This document shows, in pieces, positions 13,101 to 28,100 of a stretch of 64,000 nt of DNA. This DNA is from Gerris lacustris (taxonomy: Eukaryota > Arthropoda > Insecta > Hemiptera > Gerridae). The notes beneath the pieces were generated by a model that was not told the DNA's origin, did no database searches, and saw nothing but the letters and a program-made list of their open reading frames with translations. The DNA is taken from positions 115,007,904 to 115,071,903 of the forward strand of contig OX578277.1 in the NCBI GenBank assembly GCA_951217055.1, read 5' to 3'. Within the stretch, counting starts at the first letter, position 1, and the number at the start of each line of letters is the position of its first letter. A program made the translations under genes and the position numbers.

Positions 13101-16100
13101 TTTTTTTTAATTCGAAATGATTGCTTTATTATTATTACCTATTGAGAAAACTAATTTCCACAAAAAAGGGCCTAAAAGCTTCAAATATGGAAGGAAACAA
13201 AAGCGGTGTGAATGCCGCCGTGCGCCCGCTGCTGGTAAGCAATATCACTTGCCCGCCAGAAGGATATAAAGTAGAAAAGTTTATAAATAAATAATAATGA
13301 TAAAGGTGTTTTCTCAATATTAGCACATTCAAAGACAAACTACATAGATCTTAAACAAATAAATGCAATGTAAAGGAGGCTTACAAGTCTGCGATGGCCA
13401 TGATGTCGAGAAGTAAGGCAGGTATGAGAATCCTGCTGTCGAAGATTAGGAACAGTCTGAGACAAGGGATGTATATGGCAGATAGGAACGCGCACAGTAT
13501 TCTCACTATCTCCCAGTAGAACACAAACTTCCCGTACGGAGTGAACGTCACCCTCATCATCAGATGCCTTAACACAAACAAAAATAATAAACAATCAATA
13601 ATAAATAACCTTTATCTCTAGAATAGGGTGAAAAGTTTTGATTTTTGATTAGTTTAGTTAGAGGGACTAAAGTAAGTCATTTCTTCCCTGAACTCAAAAA
13701 GTAGGGAAAAAGAGTGACAGTAGGGCGACAAAGTAAAGTTGGAAAAAAAGTAAGGATTGCAACTTAATTATTTTATAAATAGTAGAAAAAAATGACTAAT
13801 GCAATGAAGTTGTTAAAATCAGGTTGGCGACACTGCTTTTTCGACCTTGTTTATAACCTGCATCTAAATAACCTTCTATTTGAGTTTAATTCCAATTCTT
13901 ATTTGTTATTATATTGAATCTCTTATATGTGTTCTCACTATCTCTAATTAAAAGTGCTAATAATTATTGTTATTTATTAAAATAATAAATAAAAAATGTG
14001 CAATGGACGAAAATGTACCTAGTAAGTAAAGTGCCATTATTCCCCTCGCGATAATTATCTAGAGCTAATTAGAGTTATTCCCTCGGCTGCGCCTCGTTAA
14101 TTAAAAAGTCTAATTCCCTCGGCTTCGCCTCGGGATTTAGGGACCATGGTTCCTTCGGCTTCTTCTCAAGAACCAACTTTTTCGCTCAGGAAAGAATGGC
14201 TTACTTTACTCCCTAGGTGCATAAATAACTATTATCTCTAGTATAGGGGGAAAAAGTTGGATTAGTTTAGAGGGACTAAAGTAAATCTTTTCTTCCCTGA
14301 ACTCAAAAAGTAGGGAGAAAAAGTAAAACCAGGGAGACAAATAAGGATTGCTAACTTAATTATTTTAATAATTTTATAGTAGAGAAAGGATGGCTAATGT
14401 AGTTAAGTTGTTGAAATCAGGTTGGCGGCACTGCTTTTTCGACCTTGATTGTAATTTACTCTTATTATTGTTGAAACCTGCTTCTAAATAACCTTCTATT
14501 TGAGTTTAATTGCTATTCTTATTTGTTTTTAATATTGAATCTCTTATATCTGCTATTAAAAGTGCTAATAATTATTGTCATTTATTTAAATAATAAATAA
14601 AACCTAAGCAATGGATGAAAGTGTGTATTTTCTTCCTACTGGAGATAAAATATTGTATGCAACTCAAGAGTAAAGTGCTATAATTCCCCTCGCGATAATT
14701 AATTCCCGAGGCGTAGCCGAGACCGAGGCTTAGCCGAGACCGAGGCGTTATTCCCTCGGCTACGCCTCGGGAATTAAGAAGTCTATTAAGATTTTAACTA
14801 AACGGCCATCTTGCTACATAGCAAACACACACTTAGTTCTACTCTAAAGGCCCGTTTACACGGTGATAGTTGGCGCGATAGTTGCGGTCACGACAGCAAC
14901 TATCGCAACGACTATCACCGTGTAGACTACGTGATAGATTTTGTCGCGATAGAACTATCTGCCATCACACTATCTCGTCTGACGAGATAGTTGAGTGTTC
15001 TATCACAGTAGCCAGAGTACTCACGCGGATGATATAAGAACTATCACGCTAGATACTAAACGCTGATTGGCTTATACTTTTTTATCACGTGATAACAGAT
15101 TTAAAGGCAACAAATATGATAACTTGCTTCACATTAGATATCAGATTTTGTTTTTTTCGACAATATATGAATATTCCTTTTGCTGTGTGTATTATAATTT
15201 AACATTATAATATATTTAATGCTTTATTTCCGTATCCAAGTCAAAAATGTAGGATGTGGATGTAACATTGAGTGCAAGACAACAAGTTTTGACGTATTTT
15301 AACTCTCACCGTGTAGACTGCACACCTCGGCGATAGTTGTATGACGTAGACTGACATGATAGTTCTATCGTGGAAGAACTATCACCATGTAAACGGGCCT
15401 TTAAACATTTGACTTGGCTTAGCCTGCACTCAGAGATAACGAATAGGAAGATAGTCAACTTCCCTTCTGTACAAGCAATGCTAAGGTTGGTGTAGGAGAG
15501 AACCTTCTTTTTACAGTTTGGAACAGAGAGTCAAAGGAAAAAGAGTAATTCATTCCCATGTCTACTTGTAAAAACACTCCTATTTGGATGGGTCTCGAAC
15601 CTGCTGAGCTTAAATCAAGTGCCCTAAGCCACACAGTCAACAGACATCTGGAATATGCGAAGGTAAATTTGGTTACAATTCAGTAAAATAGTAGTGCTAT
15701 TACAAGGATGTCAAATAAAGGGGATGGAGCGTTGTGGGAAAAAGTAACCCCATGAAGATATAAATAATTAATATAAAAATGCAATTTTTAAAAACTGGTC
15801 TTATTTATAACATTTTTTTGTTTTTTGTTTTTTTTTGGTTTTTGCATTCTTCGCCTATGTTGTTTCCATGTGCAAAATTTGGGGAATATTGAAAGACGGG
15901 AAGTGGTTCAAAATTGGGATAATAGGTATGCGATGAAACTTACAAAGCAAAGTAATATACGAACAGTAATAAAAATAGGAGCTCCAATGGGACATATTAC
16001 CTTCCTCTTGATTATAGGTTACCATGATACGTTCGGCAGGTATCAACAATCAACAGAGCATTTTTTCTATTGGTCCCGTGCGTTGTAGTCTCCCGATATT

Positions 16101-19100
16101 TTTGGTTTTAATTATTTTGTGCTGTTTATGAGTTTTTTTTATTGATATTTGTATTATATTTAGCCGTTAATAGTGACTTGGTTTGCATTATTTATCATCT
16201 CAGAGAGTATTTAATTCTGTTTCGTAAATTGGAATAATTTACGAAAAAATTGGAATAATTACGGAATATTAAAATTACACTTTACTAAATACGTTTTAAG
16301 GTGTGTTCACAGCTAGCGGATACGTAATTGCGGAGGCCCGAAGGGATTCATCTATGGCAACGCTTTTGCGGCGCCGCAGAAAGTTGGTTCCAAACATGGA
16401 TGTTATATAAAGGGGATGGAATGTTAAGAAGGGGTTTAAGGCAAAAAAAGTGACCCCATGGAGGTAAGAGAAATTGGAGAGAAAAAGCATACTGCGCATG
16501 CTCCACAACCTTTGAACTGGGACAAATTACCTTCTTTATGAGGTTATAACCTGAAACTATAAACAAATTCTTGGTAACCTATAACCAACAGGAAGGTAAT
16601 TTGTCCCATTGGAGCTTCTATTTTACCAAGGATCTTATATAAAGGGGATAGAGGGTTGAGGCAAAAAAGTGACCCCATGGAGATATGTAAAATATTAGCT
16701 CCAAAATATCCAAAGGTGGTTTGGCTCCAACGGTCGTGGAGCATGCGCAGTATGATTTTTTCTCCAATTTCTCTTACCATGGGGTGACATGGGGTCACTT
16801 TTTTGCCTAAAACCCCTTCTTAACATTACATCCGCTTTATATAAGATCCTTGTATTTTACATATCTTCATGGGGTCACTTTTTTTCCACAACCCTCATCC
16901 CCTTTATTTAACATCCTTGCTTCCAAAGCATTTTTTTGCGGCGCAGCTTTAAAACTGTGTTTATCTGTTTTTTATCTGTGTATTATATCTGTGTTTTTTT
17001 ATATTTGTGCTTATTATATCTGTTCCTAAATTATTTTTATTATATACCTATTTCTTATTTATATATAATAGAAGACTTAATACATAATCTTATTATGTAC
17101 GTTTTTTTAAGCAAGAGAACTAAATTCAAGTTGAAAACACGATGTTATAACTGGCTTTGTTTATAACCTGACCGACCGAAACTCGAGGGGAGGGAAACAG
17201 CGACGAAGATATATTGTTATTTATATAGCCCTCCGTAATTACATATCCGCTAGCTGTGAATCCACCTTTAAATTATTGATTAAATTGGTTTATAACCTGA
17301 CTCAAAATAAACAATGAATGTAATGTGTCCCAATCTTAAGTTGTGAGTATGTGCAGTACGATTTTTCTCTCCAATTTCTCTTGTCTCCATGGGGTCACCT
17401 TTTTGGCTTTAAACCCTACCTAACGTTCCATCCCCTTTATTTAACATCCTTGGGCTGTTGGTATTACCAAGGAGGGAGTGCTGTGCAACGATGGAACACC
17501 CCACTAGTTCAAAATAATACATTTCCATAAATATAATAACATTGGTGATCTAAAATGGTAGGAGGTTTATGAATTAAGGACATAAAGTTGTTATACATGT
17601 GGGTTTGTTATTGGTTTGACTAGGGGTGATGTATTGAGGTTTATTTTATCGTTGAAGCATTCTATATTGTTATTTTGGAGAGCTCTGTTAATTTCTAGTT
17701 GTTCTAATAAATCTAAACTATTGGAAATCAGTTAAATAAACTCAACATAAAACCAAGTTATACACTAATCTTAAGAAGATCATAGGTACACCTGAAGACA
17801 AATTAGATTTATTACAACAACTAGAAATTAACAGAGCTCTCCAAAATAATAATAAAGAATGCTTCAACGATAAAATAAACCTTAATACATCACCCCTAGT
17901 CAAACCAATAACAAACCCACATGTATAACAACTATACCCCACTAGTTGTTTACTCTCCATAGGTATATCATCCTCAAGTTCCTCCACGGAACAATAAACT
18001 AATGTAACAGTATTCTTCTAACCTGAAGCATCACTGTTGAGATGTCAATTCGTTTTGACAATTTTATTTAATTTAGGATTACCTTACAATCTGAAGGTAG
18101 CCGGCTGTAGCATACGGTTCTAAGTATTACCTTACAATCTGAAGGTAGCCGGCTGTAGCATACGGTTCTAAGTATTACCTTACAATCTGAAGGTAGCCGG
18201 CTGTAGCATACGGTTCTAAGTATTACCTTACAATCTGAAGGTAGCCGGCTGTAGCATACGGTTCTAAGTATTACCTTACAATCTGAAGGTAGCCGGCTGT
18301 AGCATACGGTTCTAAGTATTACCTTACAATCTGAAGGTAGCCGGCTGTAGCATACGGTTCTAAGTATTACCTTACAATCTGAAGGTAGCCGGCTGTAGCA
18401 TACGGTTCTAAGTATTCTATTTTTGATTCGAGGTCACTGCTGAATAAATAAACCATGTTATCAATCTTATCAGTTTCAGTGATGACCTGTATGTGCTCTT
18501 CCGATGCTTGCCTCAGCGCTGCGTATCCCAACTGTAAAACAGCAAATTAATTGCTTTAAATCTAATGATAATTATTATTATTAACTAGGCATTGCGTGGC
18601 TCTATCATTGAAGCGAGCGTATTGCAATAAAATACTGACTATTGAAATTTGTTAATCATGATGAATGTCATAGTTGAAGATAATTGGAAGAGGGTCGTGT
18701 AGGGTAGAGTGGGGGTACTCGGTACAAAGCTTTACTTCCTAAACTAACCTACTCACAACACGACTCTAAGAATTATAACCATCCGTCGTAGCTTTTAAAC
18801 AATTATTTTAAATGTATCACTTCATTACTCAAATACTACTGCTTGTATCAAGTTGAAATTTTACATACTTGTTTCAATTGTACTTTAGACGATGTATATG
18901 AAGTTTTATTAAAATCGTTACGTTAAAACGTGAGATATTGGTAAAAAGGTTGTTTTCTCTATTTTAAACGTTTAGGTCCGCTTTAATAGTTTTAGCGATC
19001 TTTATTAATTCATAGCAGTGTCATTGTTGGTTTTACTAAAAAATGTTATTTGAAAAAAATGTTCGTCTCACCGAATAGGTGATGATAGAATTTTTTCCCG

Positions 19101-22078
19101 TCCTGAAATTCCAATTTTAAATTTGAAGCTCACGTTTACGCGAGCATTGCGCGCGAACTCTTGGACGGAACACGCTGTCCAACGAACTTAGCCTGAGTAT
19201 TAGTAAAAGGAAGATTTATACCAAATTTCAACTAAATCGGTCAACTTTTACTCAAGTTATCGTCGGACACGTAAACGTTACACGCAGACAGGCAGACAGA
19301 CAAGATGCATATTTCGTTGAATGTAAGAAGCTCGCTTACGCTCGCTTCAACAATGGGAGATAGGCAGAGAAAAATAGATTCCAGCGCCGGGACTCGAACC
19401 ACGGACCTCTATATTTCCAGTAAAGCGCTCTTACCAACAACAAGTTTGTAAGAGCGCTATACTGGAAATATAGAGGCCCGTGGTTTGAGTCTCGGCACTG
19501 GAGTCTATTTTTCTTTGTTATTATCTCCCATTGTTAATAATAATTATCATTAGATTTAAATTGTAATTTAAACTTTCCGTAGTATGAATACTACCTAAAA
19601 CTTAAAAATCAAACCAATTACTTAACTTTCTACAATTACTGGTCGTAGGGTGGGGCGAAACAATCAGTGCAGTTTTGAAGGGCTATTAAATAAAACAGCG
19701 CAACTTAGAAAAATGCAGTTTGTTTTATTTGGTTCAGTAGTAGGTACACCCCATTTGTTTACTCAAGTTTTAAAGATCACATCATCAAGGTGATGGCCTC
19801 CAACAGTGATGCACTGATGGAGGCGATTCTAGAAGCTTTCAGCCTCCTTCTGACATATATCGAATCGCGGCGATTTCCTCTCTAATTCGGGTCTTCAGTT
19901 CTACCAAAGTGTGGGGACGATGTTTGAAGACCTTCTCCTTGAGGTAGCCCCACAGGAAAAAATCGCAAATACTCAAATCCGGTGATCTCGCGGGTCACCC
20001 CAGGTCACCCCTCAGAGAGACGAGGCGTGCAAGAACGGCCGTTTTCGAAAAACGTGTGGACGGCGAAGCCTCTGGTCCAAACCATGGTAACGACTGAAAA
20101 TGGGGTGAGAGGGCGGACACGATGAGACCCCTCATCCCAGGTTCCTATCCCTATCACAAGGGATGTAGTCACCCTTCCAAACTGCACTGGTTGTTTCGCC
20201 CCACCCTGTATATTATTGACGCCTCTTGAATAATGCTACATTTTAATACGTGTCATTATCATCATTATTAAGTAATGCAGTATATACATCTCAAGAATAA
20301 TTAGAAATAGCGATGTACACGTCAATAACTACATTTGTTTTTAACTATTAAATGACCTTTGTGTGGAGTATTTCCTTGGCTTTCTCCTGTAGGAGTCGGA
20401 CGATATCCCCTCTCATGTGGAAGGAAAGCATGCTGTACAGTAATTCCCAACGAATCTTAACAAGATGGCAGCTCGTGTACGTCACCACGTTGAACAAATT
20501 CGGAACACCTCACATCATAACAAAAATAAAACAATCATTACTATGACTTCCCTAATTACCAAGATCTAGGAAACAAAAGACACTATTCTTAAAAAAATAT
20601 ATTGCCACCCTAGAGACGATGCGGTAAAGACTGACCACTGAGATGATTTGTTACAATTAACCTTATAGTCCAGGATATAGCGTGCAAAAAAGTGTCTGAC
20701 TAATATTCAACTAAGAATTTTTATTGAGTTTTGATGATCCTGAGTACGAAATTAGTTAGTAAACAAATCAAGTTGATGGTAGTTTGTCACTTAACAGGTA
20801 AGTTAGTCAAATTTTACTTAAAGAGGTCACCTATTAAGTGACAAACTATCATCAACTTCATTTTTGGTCTACTAACTAAGTTCGAACTCGGGATCATGAA
20901 AATCACATTGTCCACCAAAAAAGGGCGGAACATGGCCGCTATCCACCGGTTTGTTTTTTTCAAATGTCTATTACCAAGCTATGTCCCGCAGACAAACTTA
21001 GCCAACCACATATTCTTAAAAGGCACCAAAACATTTACTTATACACAAAATTCTAGCTTGATGTTAGTCAGACACTTTTTTGCTCGCTATCTCCTGGACT
21101 ATTATGAGGGCAGAAATATAACCCAAAAGATCCTAGAGGTCAGAGGGGCTACTGTATAAAGGGCGGCGGAGATCAACTTGGCCGGACAACTTCCAAGAAA
21201 GAGATATATCCTGGAACCGCACCCGAAAAATAAGTTTAAATAAGTCAGCATTACAAAAAACTGGCACATGAGAAACACAATATATTTATTAATTAAAACA
21301 TTTGTGAGGCTGCTCATTTATAATGAGTTGCTAGTAGGGTAGGGCGGGGCTAGTTGAGCATAGGGGTAAGTTGGGCAATTTAAATATCTCTAAAACTACG
21401 CATGTCACAAAAATACTTCAAATGATGGAAAGATGGGGACGAGGAAGGAGAACGCATCGCCTGACCTTCAGTTGCCCTAAGACAATCGAGAAAGATGACA
21501 GACACTTTTTTAAATTTTCTTAGTAAAAAGTAAAAAAAACTGTTGACCGCCATTTTTCTCCTAGACTCGTACTAAAACAACCATCTGCAATCACGTAAGT
21601 GTTTATATTTTATGTATTTATTGTACTTTTGACTATAATTAGTTATTTAGTCCTAAGTCTACCCGTTTTTTTCATAACATAACTTTTTATCTAAGTCTAG
21701 TCGGGGCTAGTTGGGCAGGCTTGCTCAACTTGCCCCACTCTTATACTACGACAAAAAGTTAAATGTTTATTTTTTATTTTTACCAATATTAAGCAGACTC
21801 TGACAGACGCCCATAATAGGTATTTTTTTTTTTATACTTTGTAATAACAATTTTTATAATAATTGTATTTATAATTTTGAAACTATTTTTTTTTTTTTTT
21901 TTTTTTAATTTTTATTGACTAACACAACTACATAAATTTTAATGTTATAAGTGTTATTGATGTACATTGATGTTTTTTGGGCGGGGAATTACATGGAAAG
22001 GATATAGTCCATTGGCTAGTCCTTTTGGCGTGAATATTTTAGAATATAACAATAAATAATTTTATAATAATATGGAAA

Positions 22079-22113
<35 letters not shown>

Positions 22114-25100
22114 TAATAATTATATTATTACAAGTTAAGCAAATCTCTAGGCCACTGCCTCCTAAGGCGGCGAAGTGGGTTATCTGGGATGGTTTGGGAA
22201 GAAAGAAGTTCTACTAAAGGATTGGGGTGATCGGATAAGGACTGATGGAATTTTTGATATCGGGATATTGATAGGTCACGGACAAATGGAACATTAAGAT
22301 CATTGTGGAGGGTGAGGTTGGATACATAAAAAGGAGCATCGGTAATTTTCCTGAGGATTTTGGATTGAAGAGTTTGAAGTCGACGGGAGTTGGAAGGCTT
22401 GGTGCTACCCCAAACCTCCAGACCGTAAGTCCAAGCTGGTTTTAAAATTGTGTTGTAGATTAGAAGTTTATTGTTTAGAGTAATTTTGGACCTACGATCT
22501 AGTAAACGAAGCAGCAACTTGTAGCGTCTTGAGATGTCAGTACGTTTAGTTTTTGTGTGATGTTGCCAGGTGAGTCGTCGATCAAGGTGAAGGCCAAGGT
22601 AACGGACAGTGCTGGATTGAGGAAGGAGAACTTGGTTAAGAATGACTGGAGGACAGGTGCTATGACGAAGAGTAAAGGTGATATGTACACTTTTCTGCTC
22701 GTTAATCCGGATCCTCCATTTTCTTAACCAAGGTTCGAGAAGGAGAAGGTGACTTTGAGTGTTATTGGATGCAGTTTGAGGGTCTTGGTGGACTGATAGG
22801 ATTGCCTTGTCATCTGCGAAGGTGGCAAGGACTGAGGAAGGGTATTGAGGGATATCATGTGTGTAGAAGGAATATAGGAGGGGTCCAAGAATACTACCCT
22901 GAGGTACTCCAGCACTTACAGGGCAGATGGAGGAGGAAGTGGTTCCTAAACTTGCACAGAAAGATCTATCAGTGAGAAAGGACTTCAGGATGAGGTAGTA
23001 AGTAAAAGGAAGGATTCCCTTGAGTTTCCAAAGCAGCCCAGCGTGCCAAACTCTGTCAAAAGCTTGTGCTTCGTCCAGGAAGACAGCTGAGCAATACTTT
23101 TTCTTCTCTAAGGTGGAGGCAATGACATCAACAATGCGATGACACTGTTGGATGGTGGAGTGGTGAGCACGGAAGCCAAACTGATGGTCAGGTATGAATG
23201 GTTTAAGTATGGGAAGGAGTCTACGGAGAAGGAGCTTTTCTAGGATTTTCCCCATTACAGGGAGAAGGCTTATAGGTCGATAGGATGATGGAAGATGAGG
23301 AGGCTTGGATGGTTTAGGAATCATTATAATTGTGGCGAATTTCCATTGGGTAGGAAAGTGGGTTGTTTTAAGGACAGAGTTAAATATGTATGTAAGGAAA
23401 AGGATACCTTTTTTAGGAAGGTGTTTAAGGATTTCAGAGGTAATAAGGTCATAACCGGGAGCTTTTCGTGGTTGAAGATGTTTAATACAGTAAAGGACGT
23501 CCGAGGGATTAAAGGATTTGGGAGGCGGAGATAGTTGGAGGGGAGCTAGGAGATCTTTGTTAATAAGGTTTACATGGTTATGATCAATTATATCTGGATG
23601 TGGAGAGAAAAGGTTTGTAAGGTGTTGAGCAAAGACTTCAACCTTTTCAGTTTCAGACTTTGCCCAGGAGTTATCAGGATTTAGAATGGGAGAAGGGATT
23701 GATTTTTGGGAAAGGATTCGTCTGGTCGCGTTCCAAAGTGATTTATCTTTAGTTGTAAGTTGTGAAGTGAAAGTCTTAAATTTGTCTTCTTTATAGAGTC
23801 TCAGTAAGTTAGTCAGTTTTCTACTTGCTATATTATATGTACGTTTGTCTGACGGATACCTAGTTCGTTTCCAGTGGGCCCTAGCTCGTCTTTTTTCACT
23901 TATCAGTGTCCGTATGTCGATTGGTAAGCTTGATCTAATGTCTTGTCTGTTAGTTAGTGGTTGAGTCGAGTCCCAAATGGAAGTCTGTATGGTCTCAGTC
24001 AGTGTCTGTACTGCTTCGTCTATGTCAGTCGCATTTTTAAGTGAAATCTTAAGGTCTAGTCTTTGATCTACTAGCATTTGAAAAGAGTCCCAGTCAACTC
24101 GTCCGTTAATCAGTCGAGGTTTAAGAGGACGTATAGGAGGTTTAATGTCTAGGATGAGGAGGACAGGACTGTGGTCTGAGGAGAGATCGTCAAGGACAGA
24201 GACAGTAGGGTGAAGGTCAGGTATGGGCGTTGAAACAAAATAGTCTAGGATGTCAGGAAGTTTATTTGGGTCAGATGGGAAATAGGTGTATTCGCCAGGA
24301 GAATGGATGCCGTAGTTTGTTGAGGATAAGGCTTTCAGGAGTGTGACACCACGAGGATTACGTGCTCGACATCCCCACTGAGGATGTTTTGCATTATAAT
24401 CCCCGCCTGCAATGAATTTATGGCCTAAAGATCGGAATAAGGAAAGGAAATCTTGTTGGGAAATAGGATGATTTGGAGGGCAATATACAGAGGAAATTGT
24501 GAAATTAAATGGTAAAGAGTTTAAGGATATAGATGTACACTGAATAGAGTCTGTGCAAGTAGGGGGTAAAGGATAATGGGAAATGGAATTCCGTATTAGG
24601 ATCGCACTACCCCCGTGTGCAGTGTTATCTGGGTGATCTGTTCTGTGTGTTGTGTAATTTTGTATGTGAAAATGCGATCGAGTAGTGAAATGTGTTTCTG
24701 TGATGAGGGCAATGTCGATCCTTCTGTCTTGAAGCAATATGTCTAGTTCCTGCCCGTGAAGGGTAGCACCATTAGCATTCCAAAGCAGGATAGTCAGGGA
24801 ACGCTGAGTTGGAGTATTCACTGATGTGGTTGAGTGGCAGGAAGCAGAGTCTGTATAAAGGTAGTGAATGTTGTGAGAGCAGTAAGGAGGGGATTAATAA
24901 TGGCACGAAGATCATAAAGGAATGTTTGAAGGGTTACTGATATATCAGAGGATGGTGTTGGAGGCGGAATATGGACTGGAAGGCGTGCTCGTGAGGTCCC
25001 ACCAGAGGTGGCAGTGGCGTATGTAACTCCGGTGACTACATTGTTGGTTTGGTTTGGTTGGCTGGGCTGCTGCTCTGAGATGGGCGCTGTTTCTTTTGTG

Positions 25101-28100
25101 GTCTCTCTGGTGATTAATTGATTGATAGGAGCTTGGTAGATAGATGATTCTGTAGTTTGATGGTCGGGCTTGTTGATTTTTTTGATTATTGGGTTTGTTT
25201 TTCTAAATTTTTTTTGGAGTTCTTTATGAACTATACAGCCCCTATAGTTGGCTGGGTGGGCTCCGCTGCATAGGACACATTTGGGCTGGTCTTCGGGTCT
25301 TTTAGTACAATGTTCAGTCATATGAGAGCCTGCACATTTAACACACTTAGGTGCGTGATTGCAATACGATTTTGTATGTAAGTATGACTGACATCGAGTA
25401 CATTGAACAATGTCTTGGCGCTTGTAGGGTTCTTCTACTTTAATTCTGCAGTGGAAGATTGTTTTGACTTCAAAAATTTCTTTATTATTGAGATTTGGCT
25501 CTAACTCGATGAAAAATAAGGAAAGGGCGGAGTCCCCTTTTTTCACGTTGGTTACATTCCGCACTCTAAAACCAAGTGCTTCAAGTTCGTCCTTTATCGC
25601 GTTAGGGGGAGTGGAGTGGTGTAGGTGTCGTATTACTACTCTATAGGCCTTTTCCTCTTTTGACTGATAGGTGTGAAAGGTTACATTTTCAGCACGAAGA
25701 GAACGAACTGCACTCTTGTAACCTTCGACGGATTTACAAAGGATTGCGACATCGTTTGATCTAGCTTTGCAGGTAAAGCCGTCATTTCCCAGTAAGCTTC
25801 TAAGCCCTTGGACGCATTGAGAGAAGTCTGTCACATTTTTTACAAAAATTGGTGGTGGCTTAGGGTCATTTACCTGAGGATTATATGCGTCGTTATTTTC
25901 ATTCCGCTGAGATAAAACACCGTAAGGGTTTGGTGTAGTGAAATTAATTTTAGCATTTGATGTTGATGGCTGCCCTTCATTACGGGTCTGTTCTACAGGT
26001 TTAGTTGGCTGGCCTCCTTGAAGGGAGCCTAGCACAGTGGTGTTGAGCGGGTCTGGACTATTCGTCCTCGAACCAGAGGTAGAGGGGGAGGGAGCGCGGC
26101 CCTCGAGAGAGCTGCTAGTTACTGCTCTCTTTGGTTTAGGCTTAGGCGACGTTGTTTTTGATCTGCGTCGCCTCTTCCTTTGACCCACAGTCTTATTCAT
26201 GTTATTGAATGCAACTATTTGTTTACCTTTTGGAGGTTTCCGGGTGACCTTGGTGATAAGAGGCCTTCCTACCGCGCTCTGTCGAAACAGCTTCTTCTAT
26301 TATATAACAAAATAGCTAAACTAAAAATATTGAAAATAATAACTGAAAGACTTCCGATTAAAATAAAACTTTGAGAAAAAATAGAAAATAATAATCTACA
26401 CCACTTGGTAAAAAATGAAAAAGAACTGTAAGCTAAAACTGGGATAAAATAAGAGTTAAAGTGAGAGCCGATGTGTACGCTTCGAACTCTGGCACGTGAC
26501 TCATTTGAAACTATTAATAAAAAAAAAGAAGAAGTTAAATGTCTTGCATTTCATTTTAGAATGCGGATATATAAACGAAAAAACGTACAAGAGCATGAAC
26601 GCAGTTGCAAAAGAATTTTTGCAGAAACGTACAAGAGCATGAACGCAGCTGCAAAAGAATTTTTGCAGAAACGTACAAGAGCATGAACGCAGCTGCAAAA
26701 GAATTTAATGTAAAACGAATGACTCTCACAAGACTGATAATGAACCCTGCATTAATATTTTTACCTTACTAGCCTTGAAATTACCTACTAACCTCGAATT
26801 TGTATGTTTTTATATTTACATTTTTTTTATCCTTAAAAATTAATAATAAAGCATAATTTTAAGTACAAAGAGTGTAATAATATCCAAAGATAAATAATAA
26901 GTTATGTCGTAAAAGTGTGTTATATTTGCTTTAGATTTTTTGTTGTTAGTTTGGTGTTGTTTCTGTAGCTACATTAGAGATGGAACTTAAAAATATATAT
27001 TTGGTTATCAACTGAAGTTTTATTGTAGTTTTGAGCAATTTCCACATCGCTATTAACCTATTCTTTCCATTGCCCAACTTGCCCCATGCCCTTGCCCAAC
27101 TTGCCTCTACTATAAGGGCAGGTTGAGCAAGTAGAAGGTTTCTCGCATTAATGATAATATTTTCTAAACCAGATCTGAAATAGTTTTATTTTCCGAATAC
27201 ATTTAAAGAAGGGTAAATAACTTATCTAACGTTGAAGGAATCAATTAAATCTGATGTACCGTTTAGGAGTTTTTATAGATTATATAAAAAATTGCTCAAC
27301 TAGCCCCGCCCTACCCTAAACAGCTTACTAATCAGTCTCTCACAGACAATAATACATTAACAAGTAACAATAGTTTTACAAAACATAATGCATAGTCATT
27401 AAAATACACTTAGTCAACTTAGTAAAAAAAAGTTAAAATCTTTTCTCTACATTGATCAAAAATGCACCAATTATGGATACTTCTTCATTTCATAAGTTTT
27501 CTCTTAACATATTTTCCAACTTCAGTCCTCTATTTTGAGACACAGCTATATACAGGTCGATTTTGCGAATCTTGGGCGTATGTATCTGTCGTAGATTAAC
27601 TGGGCTTCGATGTAGTGTACCACGTTTTACGAGAGATTATGAAATAAAAAAGTATCCATAAATAATGTAATTTTTATCAATATACAGGAAACACTTTAAT
27701 TATATATTATTATGCATTATATTTGTCAGTCTTTCCATTTCTATAGGTGATGCCCCAGATACGCTACATCAACCTCAAAAAGACAAATCAATCTTATGGT
27801 GGAGATAATGGAAAAGGCCATCAAATTGTGGGTCCAGGATCCGAGGAATGGCAAATCTTTGACCATTAAGCTCTCCACGGTTCCCTATCCCAAGAATACT
27901 GCCAAGGATAATATGAAGGGATTACTGTGAAGAGATTGTCAACCGCAGTAGAAGCAAGAAAGTACCAAAATGAATTTATAGGAGTGTCGGACTTACCACT
28001 GAGAGATTCCAGGAAGTTTATCATAGAGTTACGCCCGATGACCTTAATCAATTTGTTATTCTTATCTATGAGCTGAAACAAAAACAAAAACAATAATAAT

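Larger units (their letters stand above)
21888..26503 (-). mobile_element. Full-length Jockey-clade LINE
   Basis: 12-bp target duplication TTTGAAACTATT (21876-21887, 26504-26515). On the minus strand: 5' UTR of about 300 bp, ORF1, ORF2, 3' UTR of about 220 bp with an internal (TTA)n, AATAAA-like signal and poly(A). Both frames are uninterrupted, so this is a young copy. Confidence 0.93.
21337..27316. mobile_element. pogo-like DNA transposon remnant, split by a Jockey element
   Basis: TA on both sides (21335-21336, 27317-27318) and termini GGGTAGGGCGGGGCTAGTTG in inverted orientation. Subterminal 'gcccaacttgcccc' modules repeat on both sides. Without the insertion it is about 1.35 kb. A psq-like helix-turn-helix relic lies at 26590-26760. 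Confidence 0.82.

Noticed and set aside
17742..17987. 81-residue minus-strand frame
   Set aside because: Falls within one arm of the 17590-17935 inverted repeat.
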